Assembly (NCBI GenBank): GCA_002721615.1
Contig: PBKW01000003.1
Location: 1 to 60,501 of the forward strand
Origin: Chloroflexota bacterium
GTDB lineage: Bacteria; Chloroflexota; Dehalococcoidia; Lucifugimonadales; Lucifugimonadaceae
DNA length: 60,501 nt
Direction of reading: 5' to 3'
Shown here: one piece after another, positions 44,592-54,615 of the stretch
Layout: each line of letters opens with the position of its first letter
Position numbering within the stretch: the first letter of the stretch is position 1
Translations under genes and position numbers: made by a program
Notes under the pieces: model-generated
The model's database searches: none
What the model saw: only the letters and a program-made list of their open reading frames with translations
What the model was told of the DNA's origin: nothing

Positions 44592-46592
44592 ATGGATTTT
44601 GATCAAATTTGTATAAATACAATTAGATTTTTGTGTGCTGATTCTGTAGAAAAAGCAAAATCTGGACATCCTGGAGCTCCAATGGGATTGTCTCCACTAA
44701 TGTATGTTCTATGGAAAAATCATTTAAAATTTAATCCAGAAAATCCAGAATGGTTCAATAGAGATAGATTTATATTATCTGCAGGACATGCATCAATACT
44801 TTTATATTCTATGCTTCATCTTTCTGGATATGATTTATCCTTAGATGATTTAAAATCTTTTAGACAATTACACAGTAAAACTCCTGGTCACCCAGAATTC
44901 GGAGTCACTAAGGGCGTAGAAGCCACTACAGGCCCGCTTGGTCAAGGTTTCGCTAATGGAATTGGTATAGCTATAGCAGAAAAGATATTATCAACCAAAT
45001 TTAATCGTCCGAGTTTTAAACTTGTAGATCATTATACTTACTCTGTTGTTTCAGATGGAGACTTAATGGAAGGCATTACATCTGAAGCAGGATCCTTAGC
45101 TGGAACTCTTAAATTAGGAAAAATAATCTATTTCTATGACAAAAATAACATTTCTATTGATGGATCTACTGATTTAACTTTCAAAGAAGATGTTGCTACT
45201 AGATTTTTGGCTTACGGATGGGATGTACAAAAAAATATTGATGCAAACAATATTGAAGAAATAGATAAATCAATAGAAAACGCAAAGAAAACAATTAATA
45301 AACCTTCCCTGATTATCATCAACAGTCAAATAGGTTTCGGAAGTCCTAATAAAGCAGGAAAGGAATCATCACATGGAGAACCTTTAGGGGAAGAAGAAGT
45401 AGAATTAACTAGAAAAAACTTAAAATGGAAATATAAACCTTTTGAAATACCTGAACAACTAGATGATTTTAAAAACTCCTGTATTAAAAATGGAGACAAG
45501 GAAGAATCTGAGTGGGAAGAGATTCTAAAAAAATTTCAAATGAATTTTCCTATAGAATTCAAAGAATTTAAAAATATTATTAGTAATAATTTTTCTGAAA
45601 ACTGGGATTCTTTATTAAAAGAAGAATTCAAAAAAGATATAAAAGAAATTGCTACGCGAAGTGCATCTTCAGTAGCTATCAATGCAATATCGGAAAAAAC
45701 ACCAAATTTTGTTGGAGGATCAGCAGATCTAGCAGCATCAAATAAAACTACTATGAAAAATAGAACAATATTTCAACCTGATTCATCCACTGGGACTAAT
45801 CTTTATTTTGGAATAAGAGAACATGCAATGGGAGCAATAGTATCAGGAATATCTTTACATAAGGGCTTTATACCATTCGCAGCCACTTTTCTAGTCTTCT
45901 CTGATTATATGAGACCTGCAATAAGATTAGCAGCGTTAAGCCAACTTCATGTTATTTATGTTTTTACCCATGATTCTATAGGTTTAGGTGAAGATGGTCC
46001 TACTCATCAACCAATATCTCATTTATTATCTTTGAGATCAATTCCTAACCTTACTGTAATAAGACCTGCTGACTATAAAGAAACTCTATCTTCTTGGTAT
46101 TTAGCAATGAAAAGGAATACTGGACCTACTGCTTTAATACTAACTCGACAAGATGTACCTTCGATTTCTAAATATATGGAGTTAGATAGTAAACAAGGTC
46201 CTTATTCTGGAGGATATACAGTTTATCAAAAAGATAAAAATATGCCTCCAGAATTAATCATCATATCCACAGGTTCTGAAGTATCTCTGTCTGTAAGATC
46301 AGCAATTAAAATGTCTGATTTAGATATAAATATACGAGTTGTTTCAATGCCTTCTTGGGAAATATTTTTAGAACAACCTAAATCTTATCAAAATTCTGTT
46401 TTACCTAATAATGTAAAAAAGAGAATTTCTGTAGAAGCTGGATCCACAATTGGATGGGATAGATTTGTAGGGTCAGAGGGAAAAATTATTGGAATTGATA
46501 GATTCGGTTTTTCTGCCCCTGGAAAAATTGTTATGGACGAACTAGGCTTTTCAGAAGAAAATATAATTAATGTTTGTAAATCAATCTTGTAG
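44592..46592 (+). CDS. tkt: Transketolase
   Basis: ThDP enzyme moving two-carbon units between ketose and aldose phosphates. 666 residues. It has SGHPGAPMGLSPLMYVLW, GHASILLYSMLHLSGYDL, the cofactor-binding GPLGQGFANGIGIAIAEK, the ThDP motif VVSDGDLMEG and DKNNISIDGSTD, and in the second half FGIREHAMGAIVSG and THDSIGLGEDGPTHQPISHL (20 residues). The first Met follows an A-rich leader without a clear ribosome site. First core enzyme of the tkt-rpiB-tal-pgi block. Confidence 0.97.
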   Translation: MDFDQICINTIRFLCADSVEKAKSGHPGAPMGLSPLMYVLWKNHLKFNPENPEWFNRDRFILSAGHASILLYSMLHLSGYDLSLDDLKSFRQLHSKTPGHPEFGVTKGVEATTGPLGQGFANGIGIAIAEKILSTKFNRPSFKLVDHYTYSVVSDGDLMEGITSEAGSLAGTLKLGKIIYFYDKNNISIDGSTDLTFKEDVATRFLAYGWDVQKNIDANNIEEIDKSIENAKKTINKPSLIIINSQIGFGSPNKAGKESSHGEPLGEEEVELTRKNLKWKYKPFEIPEQLDDFKNSCIKNGDKEESEWEEILKKFQMNFPIEFKEFKNIISNNFSENWDSLLKEEFKKDIKEIATRSASSVAINAISEKTPNFVGGSADLAASNKTTMKNRTIFQPDSSTGTNLYFGIREHAMGAIVSGISLHKGFIPFAATFLVFSDYMRPAIRLAALSQLHVIYVFTHDSIGLGEDGPTHQPISHLLSLRSIPNLTVIRPADYKETLSSWYLAMKRNTGPTALILTRQDVPSISKYMELDSKQGPYSGGYTVYQKDKNMPPELIIISTGSEVSLSVRSAIKMSDLDINIRVVSMPSWEIFLEQPKSYQNSVLPNNVKKRISVEAGSTIGWDRFVGSEGKIIGIDRFGFSAPGKIVMDELGFSEENIINVCKSIL

Positions 46593-46601
46593 AAATTAAT
46601 T

Positions 46602-47057
46602 ATGAATATAGCTTTTGGAACTGATCACGGGGGCTTTAGCCTCAAAAATTCAATCATTGAGAAATTAAATGAATTAAATGTAAATATCATGGATATGGGA
46701 TCTTATACCATTGATAATGAAGATGATTATCCTGATATAGTTGAACCTGTAGCAAAAGCAGTTTCCTCAGGAAAAGCAGATAGGGGAATTCTTCTGTGTG
46801 GAAGTGGTATTGGAGCATCTATTACCGCTAATAAATTCCCTAGAGTAAGAGCATCAGTATGCCATGATTTTTATTCTGCTCAGCAAGGAGTAGAGCATGA
46901 TGATATGAATATAATTTGTATTGGAGCTAGAGTAATAAATGAAGAAAAAGCAGTAAAAATAATAGAACTGTTTTTATCAGCAAAATTCAATTTAAAAGAA
47001 GAAAAATATAAAAGAAGATTAAATAAATTAATAAATATAGAGAAAAAATATAAATAG
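46602..47057 (+). CDS. rpiB: Ribose-5-phosphate isomerase B
   Basis: 151 residues. AFGTDHGGFSLKNSI holds the sugar-binding Asp-His, then DYPDIVEPVAKAV, and the active site GILLCGSGIGASITANKFP with catalytic Ser and the usual Cys, RASVCHDFYSAQQGVEHDD and NIICIGARVI. Interconverts ribose 5-phosphate and ribulose 5-phosphate. Nine bases after tkt and 3 bp before tal. Confidence 0.95.
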   Translation: MNIAFGTDHGGFSLKNSIIEKLNELNVNIMDMGSYTIDNEDDYPDIVEPVAKAVSSGKADRGILLCGSGIGASITANKFPRVRASVCHDFYSAQQGVEHDDMNIICIGARVINEEKAVKIIELFLSAKFNLKEEKYKRRLNKLINIEKKYK

Positions 47058-47060
47058 AAA

Positions 47061-48173
47061 TTGATTAACAAAAAAAACGCTTCAAATTTAATAAAACAAA
47101 TAAATGAACTAGGTCAATCTATTTGGTTGGATTCATTATCAAGAGAGATGATAAATTCTGGAGAATTAAATAATCTTATCTCTACAGGAATTTCTGGAAT
47201 CACATCAAATCCTACAATTTTTGAAAAAGCAATTTCATCAAGTAATTCATATGATTCTCAAATAAAACAATTAATTAATAAAGGACAAGAAGAATCAGCA
47301 GATATTTTCAATCATTTAGCTATTGAAGATATCAAAAATGCTTGTGATCTTTTAATGCCAACTTACATAAAATCAGAGAAAAAAGATGGATTCGTTAGTA
47401 TAGAAGTAAACCCACAATTAGCTTTTAATTCAGAAAAAAGCATAGAAGAAGGCACTGAATTATTTACTAAAATATCTCGTCGAAATGTCATGATAAAAAT
47501 TCCTGGAACTCGAGAAGGAATGAATGCTATAAAAACATTAATTTCTAAAGGAATAAACGTAAATGTAACATTACTATTTAGCAGAAAAATGTATAATTAT
47601 GCAGCGAAAGCTTACATTCAAGGATTACAAATTAGAAAAGAAAATGGCTTTAGTGACCTTGATAATATCTCTTCAGTGGCATCATTTTTTATAAGTAGAA
47701 TCGATACAAAAGTAGATCAACTACTAGATAAAAAATCAGATCTTAGAGGAAAGGTTGCTATAGCAAATGCGAAATTAGCTTATCAAGACTATTTAAAAAA
47801 TTTTAACTCTAAGGAATTCAAAGATTTATCTAGTTTTGGAGCTAATGTACAAAAATTATTATGGGCATCAACAAGTGTAAAAGATCCCGCTTTAAGAGAT
47901 GTAATGTACGTAGAAAACTTGATAGGTAAAAACACAGTAAATACTTTACCTTTAGATACAATTTTTTCTCTAATAGACCATGGAATAGTTAAAAATACAA
48001 TAGAAAAAAATCTTACTGAATCTTCGAAAATCATTAAATCTTTGAGAGAACTAAATATTAACTTAGAATACATCACTTCAAAATTACTTCAAGATGGAGT
48101 AATTCAATTTGAAGATTCCTACAAATCATTGATTAATGGATTAGAGGATAAATTCTTTGCCAACAAAAAATGA
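47061..48173 (+). CDS. tal: Transaldolase
   Basis: 370 residues, the longer bacterial form often fused to phosphoglucose isomerase. SIWLDSLSREMINSGELN, GITSNPTIFEKAI, FVSIEVNPQLAFNS, and the Schiff-base Lys in RNVMIKIPGTREG; NVTLLFS and ASFFISRIDTKVD follow. The start is TTG at 47061; no in-frame ATG lies upstream near the family N-terminus. Its 3' end overlaps pgi by 17 bp. Confidence 0.94.
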   Translation: MINKKNASNLIKQINELGQSIWLDSLSREMINSGELNNLISTGISGITSNPTIFEKAISSSNSYDSQIKQLINKGQEESADIFNHLAIEDIKNACDLLMPTYIKSEKKDGFVSIEVNPQLAFNSEKSIEEGTELFTKISRRNVMIKIPGTREGMNAIKTLISKGINVNVTLLFSRKMYNYAAKAYIQGLQIRKENGFSDLDNISSVASFFISRIDTKVDQLLDKKSDLRGKVAIANAKLAYQDYLKNFNSKEFKDLSSFGANVQKLLWASTSVKDPALRDVMYVENLIGKNTVNTLPLDTIFSLIDHGIVKNTIEKNLTESSKIIKSLRELNINLEYITSKLLQDGVIQFEDSYKSLINGLEDKFFANKK

Positions 48174-49821
48174 TGATTTATCAAAAATAAATCAAAACCT
48201 TTATAACTTTTCATGTCTTTCAAAAGAAGAAATTATACAGTGTTCTAAGATAATTAATTCCCTAATAAAAAATAAAATTCTTGAAAATTTATTTAATGCA
48301 AATTTAAATATTTGGAAATCCAATAAAATCACAGCAGATAGATTTGGATGGATAAATTTTCAAAAACATATTCCTAAAATCCTAGACGAGGGATCCAATT
48401 TACTCAATGAACTATTTAAAGAAGAATTTAAACAAGTAGTACTAATTGGAATAGGAGGAAGTTCTCAATCTGCTAAAATATTTAATTCATTTAAAAACAA
48501 AAACAATAAATCTTTAGAACTTCATGTTTTAGATTCAATTCATGAAAAAAATGTAAAGATTTTATTCGAAAAACTTGATTTAAGAAAAACCATTTTTATT
48601 ATTTCAAGTAAATCAGGTTCTACTTTAGAAACTAATTATTTATTTAATTATTTTCAAAAAAAATTATTTGAAAACAAAATTAATAATATAGGTAACCACT
48701 TTGTAGCTATTACAGATAAAAATTCTCCATTACATCAAATAGCCTTAAAACAACAATTCAGATATATTTTTTCATCACCTAAAGATATAGGAGGAAGATT
48801 TTCATTTACTACACATTTTGGTTTAATTCCAGGACTAATTTGTGGTTTTGATGTTGAAAAAAACTTAAAAATATTAAAAAAAAGATCTAAGGTTTTTAAA
48901 AATAATTCTGAAAGTAATCCAGTCTTAATATTAGCCGTATTGCTATACATATATCATCAAAAAGGTATTAATCAATTAATAGTTACTTATAATACCAAAA
49001 TAAAATATTTTGCCACTTGGTTAGAACAACTTATAGCAGAATCTAATGGAAAAGAATTAAAAGGATTAATTCCTATTTTAAAATCAGAAAATCAACAAAA
49101 AAATCTTATTTCTAATAATAAAAAATATGCTGTTTTAGATTATCAACTAGACCCTAAAAATGAAGATTATTTCATTAAACAAAATGTTCCTTATTTCAAA
49201 TCTGAGATTATTTCTGAAAAAAATATTCTAAGTGAAATGTTCAAATGGCAATTAGTGATTACCATACTTTGTTATCTGATAAAAATAGACCCTTTTAATG
49301 AACCTGATGTGAATGAATCTAAGATTTTAACTTTAGATGTTTTAAAAGAAAGAAAAAAAATTCCTAAAAGATCAAAAGAAACTACAGAGATAACTATTAC
49401 AAAATTACTTGATCAATTAAATGAAAATACCCCCTTAGCAATTAATGTTTATTTACCAGAATTTTATTCATTAAATAAAAAACTAGAGGAATTATCGAAC
49501 CTCATTACCCAAAAAACATCTTGTTTAACATTCATTGGATATGGACCTAGATATTTACATTCTACTGGACAGATTCAAAAAGGTGGGTCGAAAAATATAA
49601 AAACACTATTCATTGTAGAAAATAAGATAATTAATAAAATGAATTCAAAAGAAGAAAAACAATTAAACAATTTATTCTATGTTCAACCAGAAATAGATAT
49701 TCTTTCATTAAAAAAATTAGGAAGAAGAGCATCAGTTATAGATATAAACACAGATTATGAAAATGAGTTAGATAAAATAATAAAAATTGTGAAAAATTTT
49801 GAATATAATGTTAAAACATGA
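48157..49821 (+). CDS. pgi: Glucose-6-phosphate isomerase
   Basis: 554 residues, of the kind found as the C-terminal half of transaldolase-isomerase fusions. Key blocks are VVLIGIGGSSQSAKIF, FIISSKSGSTLETNYLFNYF, DIGGRFSFTTHFGLIPGL, and the C-terminal FIGYGPRYLHSTGQIQKGG. The start is TTG 48157 within the end of tal, with AGAGGA about 9 bases before it. Tal and Pgi are separate but overlapping genes here. Confidence 0.92.
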   Translation: MPTKNDDLSKINQNLYNFSCLSKEEIIQCSKIINSLIKNKILENLFNANLNIWKSNKITADRFGWINFQKHIPKILDEGSNLLNELFKEEFKQVVLIGIGGSSQSAKIFNSFKNKNNKSLELHVLDSIHEKNVKILFEKLDLRKTIFIISSKSGSTLETNYLFNYFQKKLFENKINNIGNHFVAITDKNSPLHQIALKQQFRYIFSSPKDIGGRFSFTTHFGLIPGLICGFDVEKNLKILKKRSKVFKNNSESNPVLILAVLLYIYHQKGINQLIVTYNTKIKYFATWLEQLIAESNGKELKGLIPILKSENQQKNLISNNKKYAVLDYQLDPKNEDYFIKQNVPYFKSEIISEKNILSEMFKWQLVITILCYLIKIDPFNEPDVNESKILTLDVLKERKKIPKRSKETTEITITKLLDQLNENTPLAINVYLPEFYSLNKKLEELSNLITQKTSCLTFIGYGPRYLHSTGQIQKGGSKNIKTLFIVENKIINKMNSKEEKQLNNLFYVQPEIDILSLKKLGRRASVIDINTDYENELDKIIKIVKNFEYNVKT

Positions 49822-50699
49822 ATAATTTGAACAAAAAAATCGTGATTTCTACTACTCCTTTAAATCAGAGCATTAACAATAAAAAAATCGATACTACTTT
49901 AACAGATACATCTTTACATTTAGAGATTAAAAAAAGCTCTGAAAATTCAAACAAAATTTTCAACTCACTTCTAAATTCATTTGAATTAGGCGCTGACCCT
50001 AAAAGATTCATTGTCTCATCTGAAATTCTTAATGGTGAAAGTACATTATTAAGAACTAAAAATGCATTCTTAGAAAATATTAGTCAATTAGATTGGGTAA
50101 CAGATTTTCAATCTGAACATGATCCTTTTCCTATTGATAAATGTAGCGATGCTTTAAGAATTGGATCAGATAGAATTGGAATCACTATTCTTTATAATCC
50201 TCAAATTCAATATAAAAATTCTCTTCGAAGTTATACTATTGAATCTATTAATGATGCCATGAAAATCACTAATCAAAAATTAACAGTTTATCTAAAAATT
50301 ATCAATCAAGAATCTCCAAAAAATAATGACTTATTGTTATTAGAATCAATACGACAATTACAAGACGAACATTTGAATCCTGATTCATGGATTTTTGAAT
50401 TAAATGGTAATGAAAACATTGCTTCATTAATTTCATCACAAGCTCAAATAGATGAAAGATTAAACACATCAGTAATTTTAAAAATTAATAATTTAGAAGA
50501 AATACAAAAAAAAATAGAAATTATAGCATCTACAATTGGAATACAAGGATTATTATTAGATTTCGCAATATGGGAAAATTTTCTGAGGAAACTTGAAAGC
50601 AATTTTGATTCTAAAAATTCTGAACATATTATCGGAAATAAAATTTTAGAGATTATAAAAAGATTAGATTATATTAATACTTCAATGAATTTATATTAG
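49818..50699 (+). CDS. Probable divergent DUF2090 (IolC C-terminal aldolase-like) protein
   Basis: 293 residues, not clearly recognised. The pattern of a TIM-barrel-like DUF2090 protein can be traced: an Asp/Glu-rich strand (RFIVSSEILNGESTLL), a conserved-looking IGITILYNPQIQYKNSLRSY where relatives have (K)VLVRYNP, DSWIFELNGNENIASL for the usual YWKLEG, and an end GIQGLLLDFAIWENFLRKL for GFAIGRTIW. The Lys and Arg residues expected at the active site are mostly replaced, so it may be inactive or altered. Its start overlaps the pgi stop (ATGA), and gnd follows 24 bp later, so it belongs to the sugar phosphate operon. It takes the place where zwf or opcA might be expected, but does not resemble either. 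Confidence 0.6.
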   Translation: MNNLNKKIVISTTPLNQSINNKKIDTTLTDTSLHLEIKKSSENSNKIFNSLLNSFELGADPKRFIVSSEILNGESTLLRTKNAFLENISQLDWVTDFQSEHDPFPIDKCSDALRIGSDRIGITILYNPQIQYKNSLRSYTIESINDAMKITNQKLTVYLKIINQESPKNNDLLLLESIRQLQDEHLNPDSWIFELNGNENIASLISSQAQIDERLNTSVILKINNLEEIQKKIEIIASTIGIQGLLLDFAIWENFLRKLESNFDSKNSEHIIGNKILEIIKRLDYINTSMNLY

Positions 50700-50723
50700 T
50701 CTGAATTTAATTAAGGAGAAAAT

Positions 50724-51650
50724 ATGCAAATAGGAATAATAGGTGTAGGTAAAATGGGTAGCGGATTAATATCTAGATTAATATCAGATAATCATCAAGT
50801 TGTTGCTTTTGATCAAGATCCCCAAACAGTAGAAAAATTTAAAGATAATAACGTAATTATTACTACAAATTTAGATTCATTTGTGAAAAAACTAAAATCT
50901 ATTTCAAATAATACCAATTTACTTATTTGGGTAATGGTTCCATCAGGAGATCCAACTGAAGTAACTCTTAACAAATTAAAACATTTGATTTCTAAGGGAG
51001 ACACCATAATAGATGGTGGAAATTCCTATTATAAAGACTCTATAAGAAGATATAAAATGTTCAAATCACTTGATATTAACTTTCTAGATGTTGGTACAAG
51101 CGGTGGAATTTGGGGACCTAAAAATGGATATTGTTTAATGATTGGAGGTGATAGTAAACCTTACCAAGATGCAGAACCTATATTTAAATCTTTATCTTCT
51201 AATGAACAACAATCAGAAACCTTTCTAGTAGGACCAAGTGGCTCTGGACATTTTGTTAAGATGATTCATAATGGAATTGAATATGGTATGATGCAATCTT
51301 TAGCTGAAGGATTTGAATTATTAAAAGAAAAGAAAGAATTCGATTATGATTTATCTTTAATCGCTCAAATTTGGGAACATGGAAGTGTTGTAAGATCATG
51401 GCTATTAGATCTTACTAAGATAGCTTTAAGAAATGATCCTGATTTAAAAAATTTGACTCCATATGTAGAAGACTCTGGAGAAGGAAGATGGACTGTTAAA
51501 GAAGCTATAGATTTAGGTGTACCTGCTCCAAGTATTACTTCATCAATTTTTACAAGATTTGCTTCAAGAGAAAAAAATTCATTTAGCTTAAAAGTTCTTG
51601 CAGCACTAAGACAACAATTCGGTGGGCATTCAATTAAAAAAAATAATTAA
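50724..51650 (+). CDS. gnd: 6-phosphogluconate dehydrogenase, decarboxylating (short, NAD-type)
   Basis: 308 residues, the short GntZ/YqeC-type form. Rossmann motif GIIGVGKMGSGLISRL with Asp in VVAFDQDPQ at the end of the second strand, suggesting NAD+ preference. LIWVMVPSGDPTE, DGGNSYYKDSIRRYK, and the catalytic Lys/Asn block GSGHFVKMIHNGIEYGMMQ are conserved. Oxidises 6-phosphogluconate to ribulose 5-phosphate and CO2. A strong AAGGAG precedes the ATG. The gene overlaps convergent gluconokinase by 4 bp. Confidence 0.94.
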   Translation: MQIGIIGVGKMGSGLISRLISDNHQVVAFDQDPQTVEKFKDNNVIITTNLDSFVKKLKSISNNTNLLIWVMVPSGDPTEVTLNKLKHLISKGDTIIDGGNSYYKDSIRRYKMFKSLDINFLDVGTSGGIWGPKNGYCLMIGGDSKPYQDAEPIFKSLSSNEQQSETFLVGPSGSGHFVKMIHNGIEYGMMQSLAEGFELLKEKKEFDYDLSLIAQIWEHGSVVRSWLLDLTKIALRNDPDLKNLTPYVEDSGEGRWTVKEAIDLGVPAPSITSSIFTRFASREKNSFSLKVLAALRQQFGGHSIKKNN

Positions 51651-53131
51651 AATAATTTTTCATACAAATCTTTTTGACGTTCCATGCCTTCTCTTAGTAA
51701 AGAAGATTTACTAGAATCTGGAAAATATTTTTTTACTATATTCACTGGAACATCATTCCATGAATCCCAAATACCAAGTGATTTTAATGCTAATATAGAA
51801 GTTCCTCTACAAGTATCTTCAGAAATGTTAGAAATATTAATAGGAATTTGTAATACATCTGTCATTAATTGTAACCAATATTCAGAAGATTGAATTGCAC
51901 CTCCTGAAGCAAAAATTTCAGAATTATCATCTAATGATGGTAATAACTTGTCTGCTACTATGCCAAATCTATAAGAAATAGCTTCTAAACAAGCCTGATA
52001 TATATCAAATTTCGAAGTAGACAACCCCATTCCTGAAATTAAAAAAGATCCATCGAAAGACCATCCCAAACTTCTTTCTCCAGCAATAAATGGTAATACA
52101 TTTAAACCATGATTATTATAAGAAACATTTTGAAGATATTCTTCAATTTTATTTTGATTGGGTAATGATAAATTATTTTTCAACCACATTAACACATTAC
52201 CTCCCTCGCTAAATGAACCTCCTAACAATGTATTTTCTTTTCCTAGATTATATGCCCACAAACCTTTTGGGATTTTTTTGTTAAAGTTTTCTAACAAAAC
52301 TCTCATAGCTCCAGTTGTACCTATAGACAAAGAAATTCTATTTTGAGTAGTGCAACCTGATCCTATATGTACTGCCGCTCCATCTCCAACTGGGAGAAAA
52401 AAAGGAATGTCTTTTAAAATAGTCCATCTTTTTGAATAATTATCAGATAATCTAACTACATAAGAAGAAAAAGGTTCTAGCTTTGGTAATTTATTTTTAT
52501 TCACACCTATATGACGTAATAATTCTTCATCCCATTCAAATTTATATCTATTAAATAATCCGCTCCAAGAAGCTATAGAATAACTAGATGGAACATCTTG
52601 GTTAGAAAACCATCTATAATATAAATATGTAGAAAAATCACACCAATATTCTATATTTTTATAAAGATTTGGAAATACAGAATTTATCCAACGTATTTTT
52701 GATGGAATATATGCCGTATGTATAGGACAACCTGTTCTATTATATACTTCTTCTAAATCGATTTCCCTTTTAATCATTTCCATCTGAGATTTTGATCTAG
52801 TATCAGCGTAGGTAAAAACATTAGTTAATGGTTTTCTGTTTTTATCTAAACCTATAAAAGTACTTGCCATTGAATCTACAGCAACAGCAATAATTTCATA
52901 TTTCCTTTCTGAATTTAATAAAATTTTATCTATATTTTTTTCAATTAAATTAGATAAAATTTCTGGATCAAATTCATTTTTACCATCTTTATCTATGATC
53001 AATGTATGAGGAAATTTAAATTGAAAATCTTTAATGGGATCAGCTTTTGTATCAAAAAGAGCTATTTTTAAAAAAGTTGTTCCTATATCAATAACTAAGA
53101 TTACAGCTTTCCTATTATTAGAAAAATTCAT
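51647..53131 (-). CDS. FGGY-family carbohydrate kinase, probable gluconokinase
   Basis: 494 residues, FGGY kinase. The N-terminal phosphate-1 motif is VIDIGTTFLKIALFD, then RTGCPIHTAYIPSKIRWI, the adenosine region SLSIGTTGAMRVLL, and FIAGERSLGWSFDGSFLISG, which matches GntK-type gluconate kinases (FLAGERSPGW). Convergent with gnd, whose substrate is its product, which supports gluconate as substrate; xylulose or another sugar is less likely. It is on the opposite strand, so it is regulated separately. Confidence 0.88.
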   Translation of the reverse strand: MNFSNNRKAVILVIDIGTTFLKIALFDTKADPIKDFQFKFPHTLIIDKDGKNEFDPEILSNLIEKNIDKILLNSERKYEIIAVAVDSMASTFIGLDKNRKPLTNVFTYADTRSKSQMEMIKREIDLEEVYNRTGCPIHTAYIPSKIRWINSVFPNLYKNIEYWCDFSTYLYYRWFSNQDVPSSYSIASWSGLFNRYKFEWDEELLRHIGVNKNKLPKLEPFSSYVVRLSDNYSKRWTILKDIPFFLPVGDGAAVHIGSGCTTQNRISLSIGTTGAMRVLLENFNKKIPKGLWAYNLGKENTLLGGSFSEGGNVLMWLKNNLSLPNQNKIEEYLQNVSYNNHGLNVLPFIAGERSLGWSFDGSFLISGMGLSTSKFDIYQACLEAISYRFGIVADKLLPSLDDNSEIFASGGAIQSSEYWLQLMTDVLQIPINISNISEDTCRGTSILALKSLGIWDSWNDVPVNIVKKYFPDSSKSSLLREGMERQKDLYEKLF

Positions 53132-53194
53132 ATTAAGAAATAATTTTAAAAATATATATAGCGAATTTGATTATATTCATGTTATTTTAAAAAT

Positions 53195-54316
53195 ATGAAT
53201 ATAGGAATAGTGCAAGAAGAAAGAAAAAATGAATCAAGAGTATCAATAATTCCAGAAACAATTTTAAAATTCCCAAAACATAATTTTTCTATTGTCAAAG
53301 ATGCTGGTCTTAAATCAGGATTCTATGATCAAGAATATAAAAATTCAGGTGCTAGAATTGTTGAGAATAATAAAGAATTAATTTCACAAAATGAATTAAT
53401 TATAAGTGTTAATGCTCTAGATAGAGATTACTATAAAAATTTTCTTCAAAATTCAATATTAATTTCAAACTTTGAAACTTTTATTAACACTGATTCGATT
53501 AAGAATCTAATAGAAAACAATATAACTAGTCTTGCATTAGAAAGAATTCCTCGAATTGCGAGAGCTCAATCTATGGATGTCTTATCTTCACAAGCTTCTG
53601 TTAGTGGGTACAAATCAGTTTTAATCGCTGCATCTAAATTAAATAAATACTTTCCGATGCTAATGACAGCTGCTGGGACAATCCCTCCAGCAAAAGTATT
53701 AATATTAGGTGCTGGAGTAGCAGGTCTTCAAGCTATAGCAACAGCAAAAAGACTAGGTGCATCTGTAACAGCTTTTGATGTGAGAAAAGAAGTGAAAGAA
53801 CAGGTAGAGAGTTTAGGCGCAAAATTCTTGGGAATGGATACTTTAGAAGATTCTCAAGAAAAAAGTGGCTATGCTAAAGAATTATCTACTGATGAGACAA
53901 AATCTACATCTGATTTTTTATATTCATCTATTATTCAATCAGATTGTGTTATTACAACAGCAATGATTCCAGGTAAAAAAAGTCCAATTTTAATTAATAA
54001 AAAATCTGTAGAAAACATGAAAAAAGGAAGCGTTATTATTGATCTAGCAGCAGAAAGAGGAGGAAATTGTGAACTTACTAAACAAAATAAAACAATAATT
54101 CATAATGAAATATATATTATAGGAACGTTAAATATACCAAGTACTATGCCCTATCATGCTAGTCAATTATTATCTAAAAACATGGAATCATTATTGAATC
54201 TTCTTCTTGAAAATGAAAATATTAATTTGAATTTCGAAGACGAAATAATTAATGAGCTTTGTTTAACTCATGATCATGAAGATAGACATAATTTATTAAC
54301 AAAAAAAAGGAATTAA
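53195..54316 (+). CDS. pntA: NAD(P) transhydrogenase subunit alpha part 1 (NAD-binding domain I)
   Basis: 373 residues, soluble domain I of the proton-pumping transhydrogenase. MNIGIVQEERKNESRVSI, ARAQSMDVLSSQASVSGY, AGTIPPAKVLILGAGVAGLQ with the NAD+ Rossmann glycines, and GSVIIDLAAERGGNCELT are conserved. It is the separate alpha-1 subunit, as in Rhodospirillum rubrum's three-gene form, with the membrane alpha-2 encoded 7 bp downstream. Confidence 0.95.
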   Translation: MNIGIVQEERKNESRVSIIPETILKFPKHNFSIVKDAGLKSGFYDQEYKNSGARIVENNKELISQNELIISVNALDRDYYKNFLQNSILISNFETFINTDSIKNLIENNITSLALERIPRIARAQSMDVLSSQASVSGYKSVLIAASKLNKYFPMLMTAAGTIPPAKVLILGAGVAGLQAIATAKRLGASVTAFDVRKEVKEQVESLGAKFLGMDTLEDSQEKSGYAKELSTDETKSTSDFLYSSIIQSDCVITTAMIPGKKSPILINKKSVENMKKGSVIIDLAAERGGNCELTKQNKTIIHNEIYIIGTLNIPSTMPYHASQLLSKNMESLLNLLLENENINLNFEDEIINELCLTHDHEDRHNLLTKKRN

Positions 54317-54323
54317 AAAATTT

Positions 54324-54614
54324 ATGGAAAGTTTATTAATACTATTAATGATTTTTATTTTATCTTTGTTTTTAGGTTATGAATTAATCACCAAAGTCCC
54401 TCCTACTCTTCATACTCCTTTAATGTCAGGAAGTAACGCTATTTCAGGGATAGTAATAATTGGAGCAATTGTGATTTTAAAAAACGGTGATGGAAGAATA
54501 ATGGAGATTATAAGTTTAATAGCTTTAATCTTATCAACTATTAATGTTATAGGTGGTTTTTTAGTCACAGATAGAATGTTAAGGATGTTTAAGAAAAATA
54601 ATACAGAAAAATAG
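54324..54614 (+). CDS. pntAB: NAD(P) transhydrogenase subunit alpha part 2 (membrane)
   Basis: 96 residues, three or four helices. FLGYELITKVPPTLHTPLMS and GSNAISGIVIIGAIVIL, and the end FLVTDRMLRMFKK are nearly invariant in the alpha-2 subunit. It forms the proton channel together with PntB, whose gene starts one base after its stop codon. Confidence 0.95.
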   Translation: MESLLILLMIFILSLFLGYELITKVPPTLHTPLMSGSNAISGIVIIGAIVILKNGDGRIMEIISLIALILSTINVIGGFLVTDRMLRMFKKNNTEK

Positions 54615-54615
54615 A

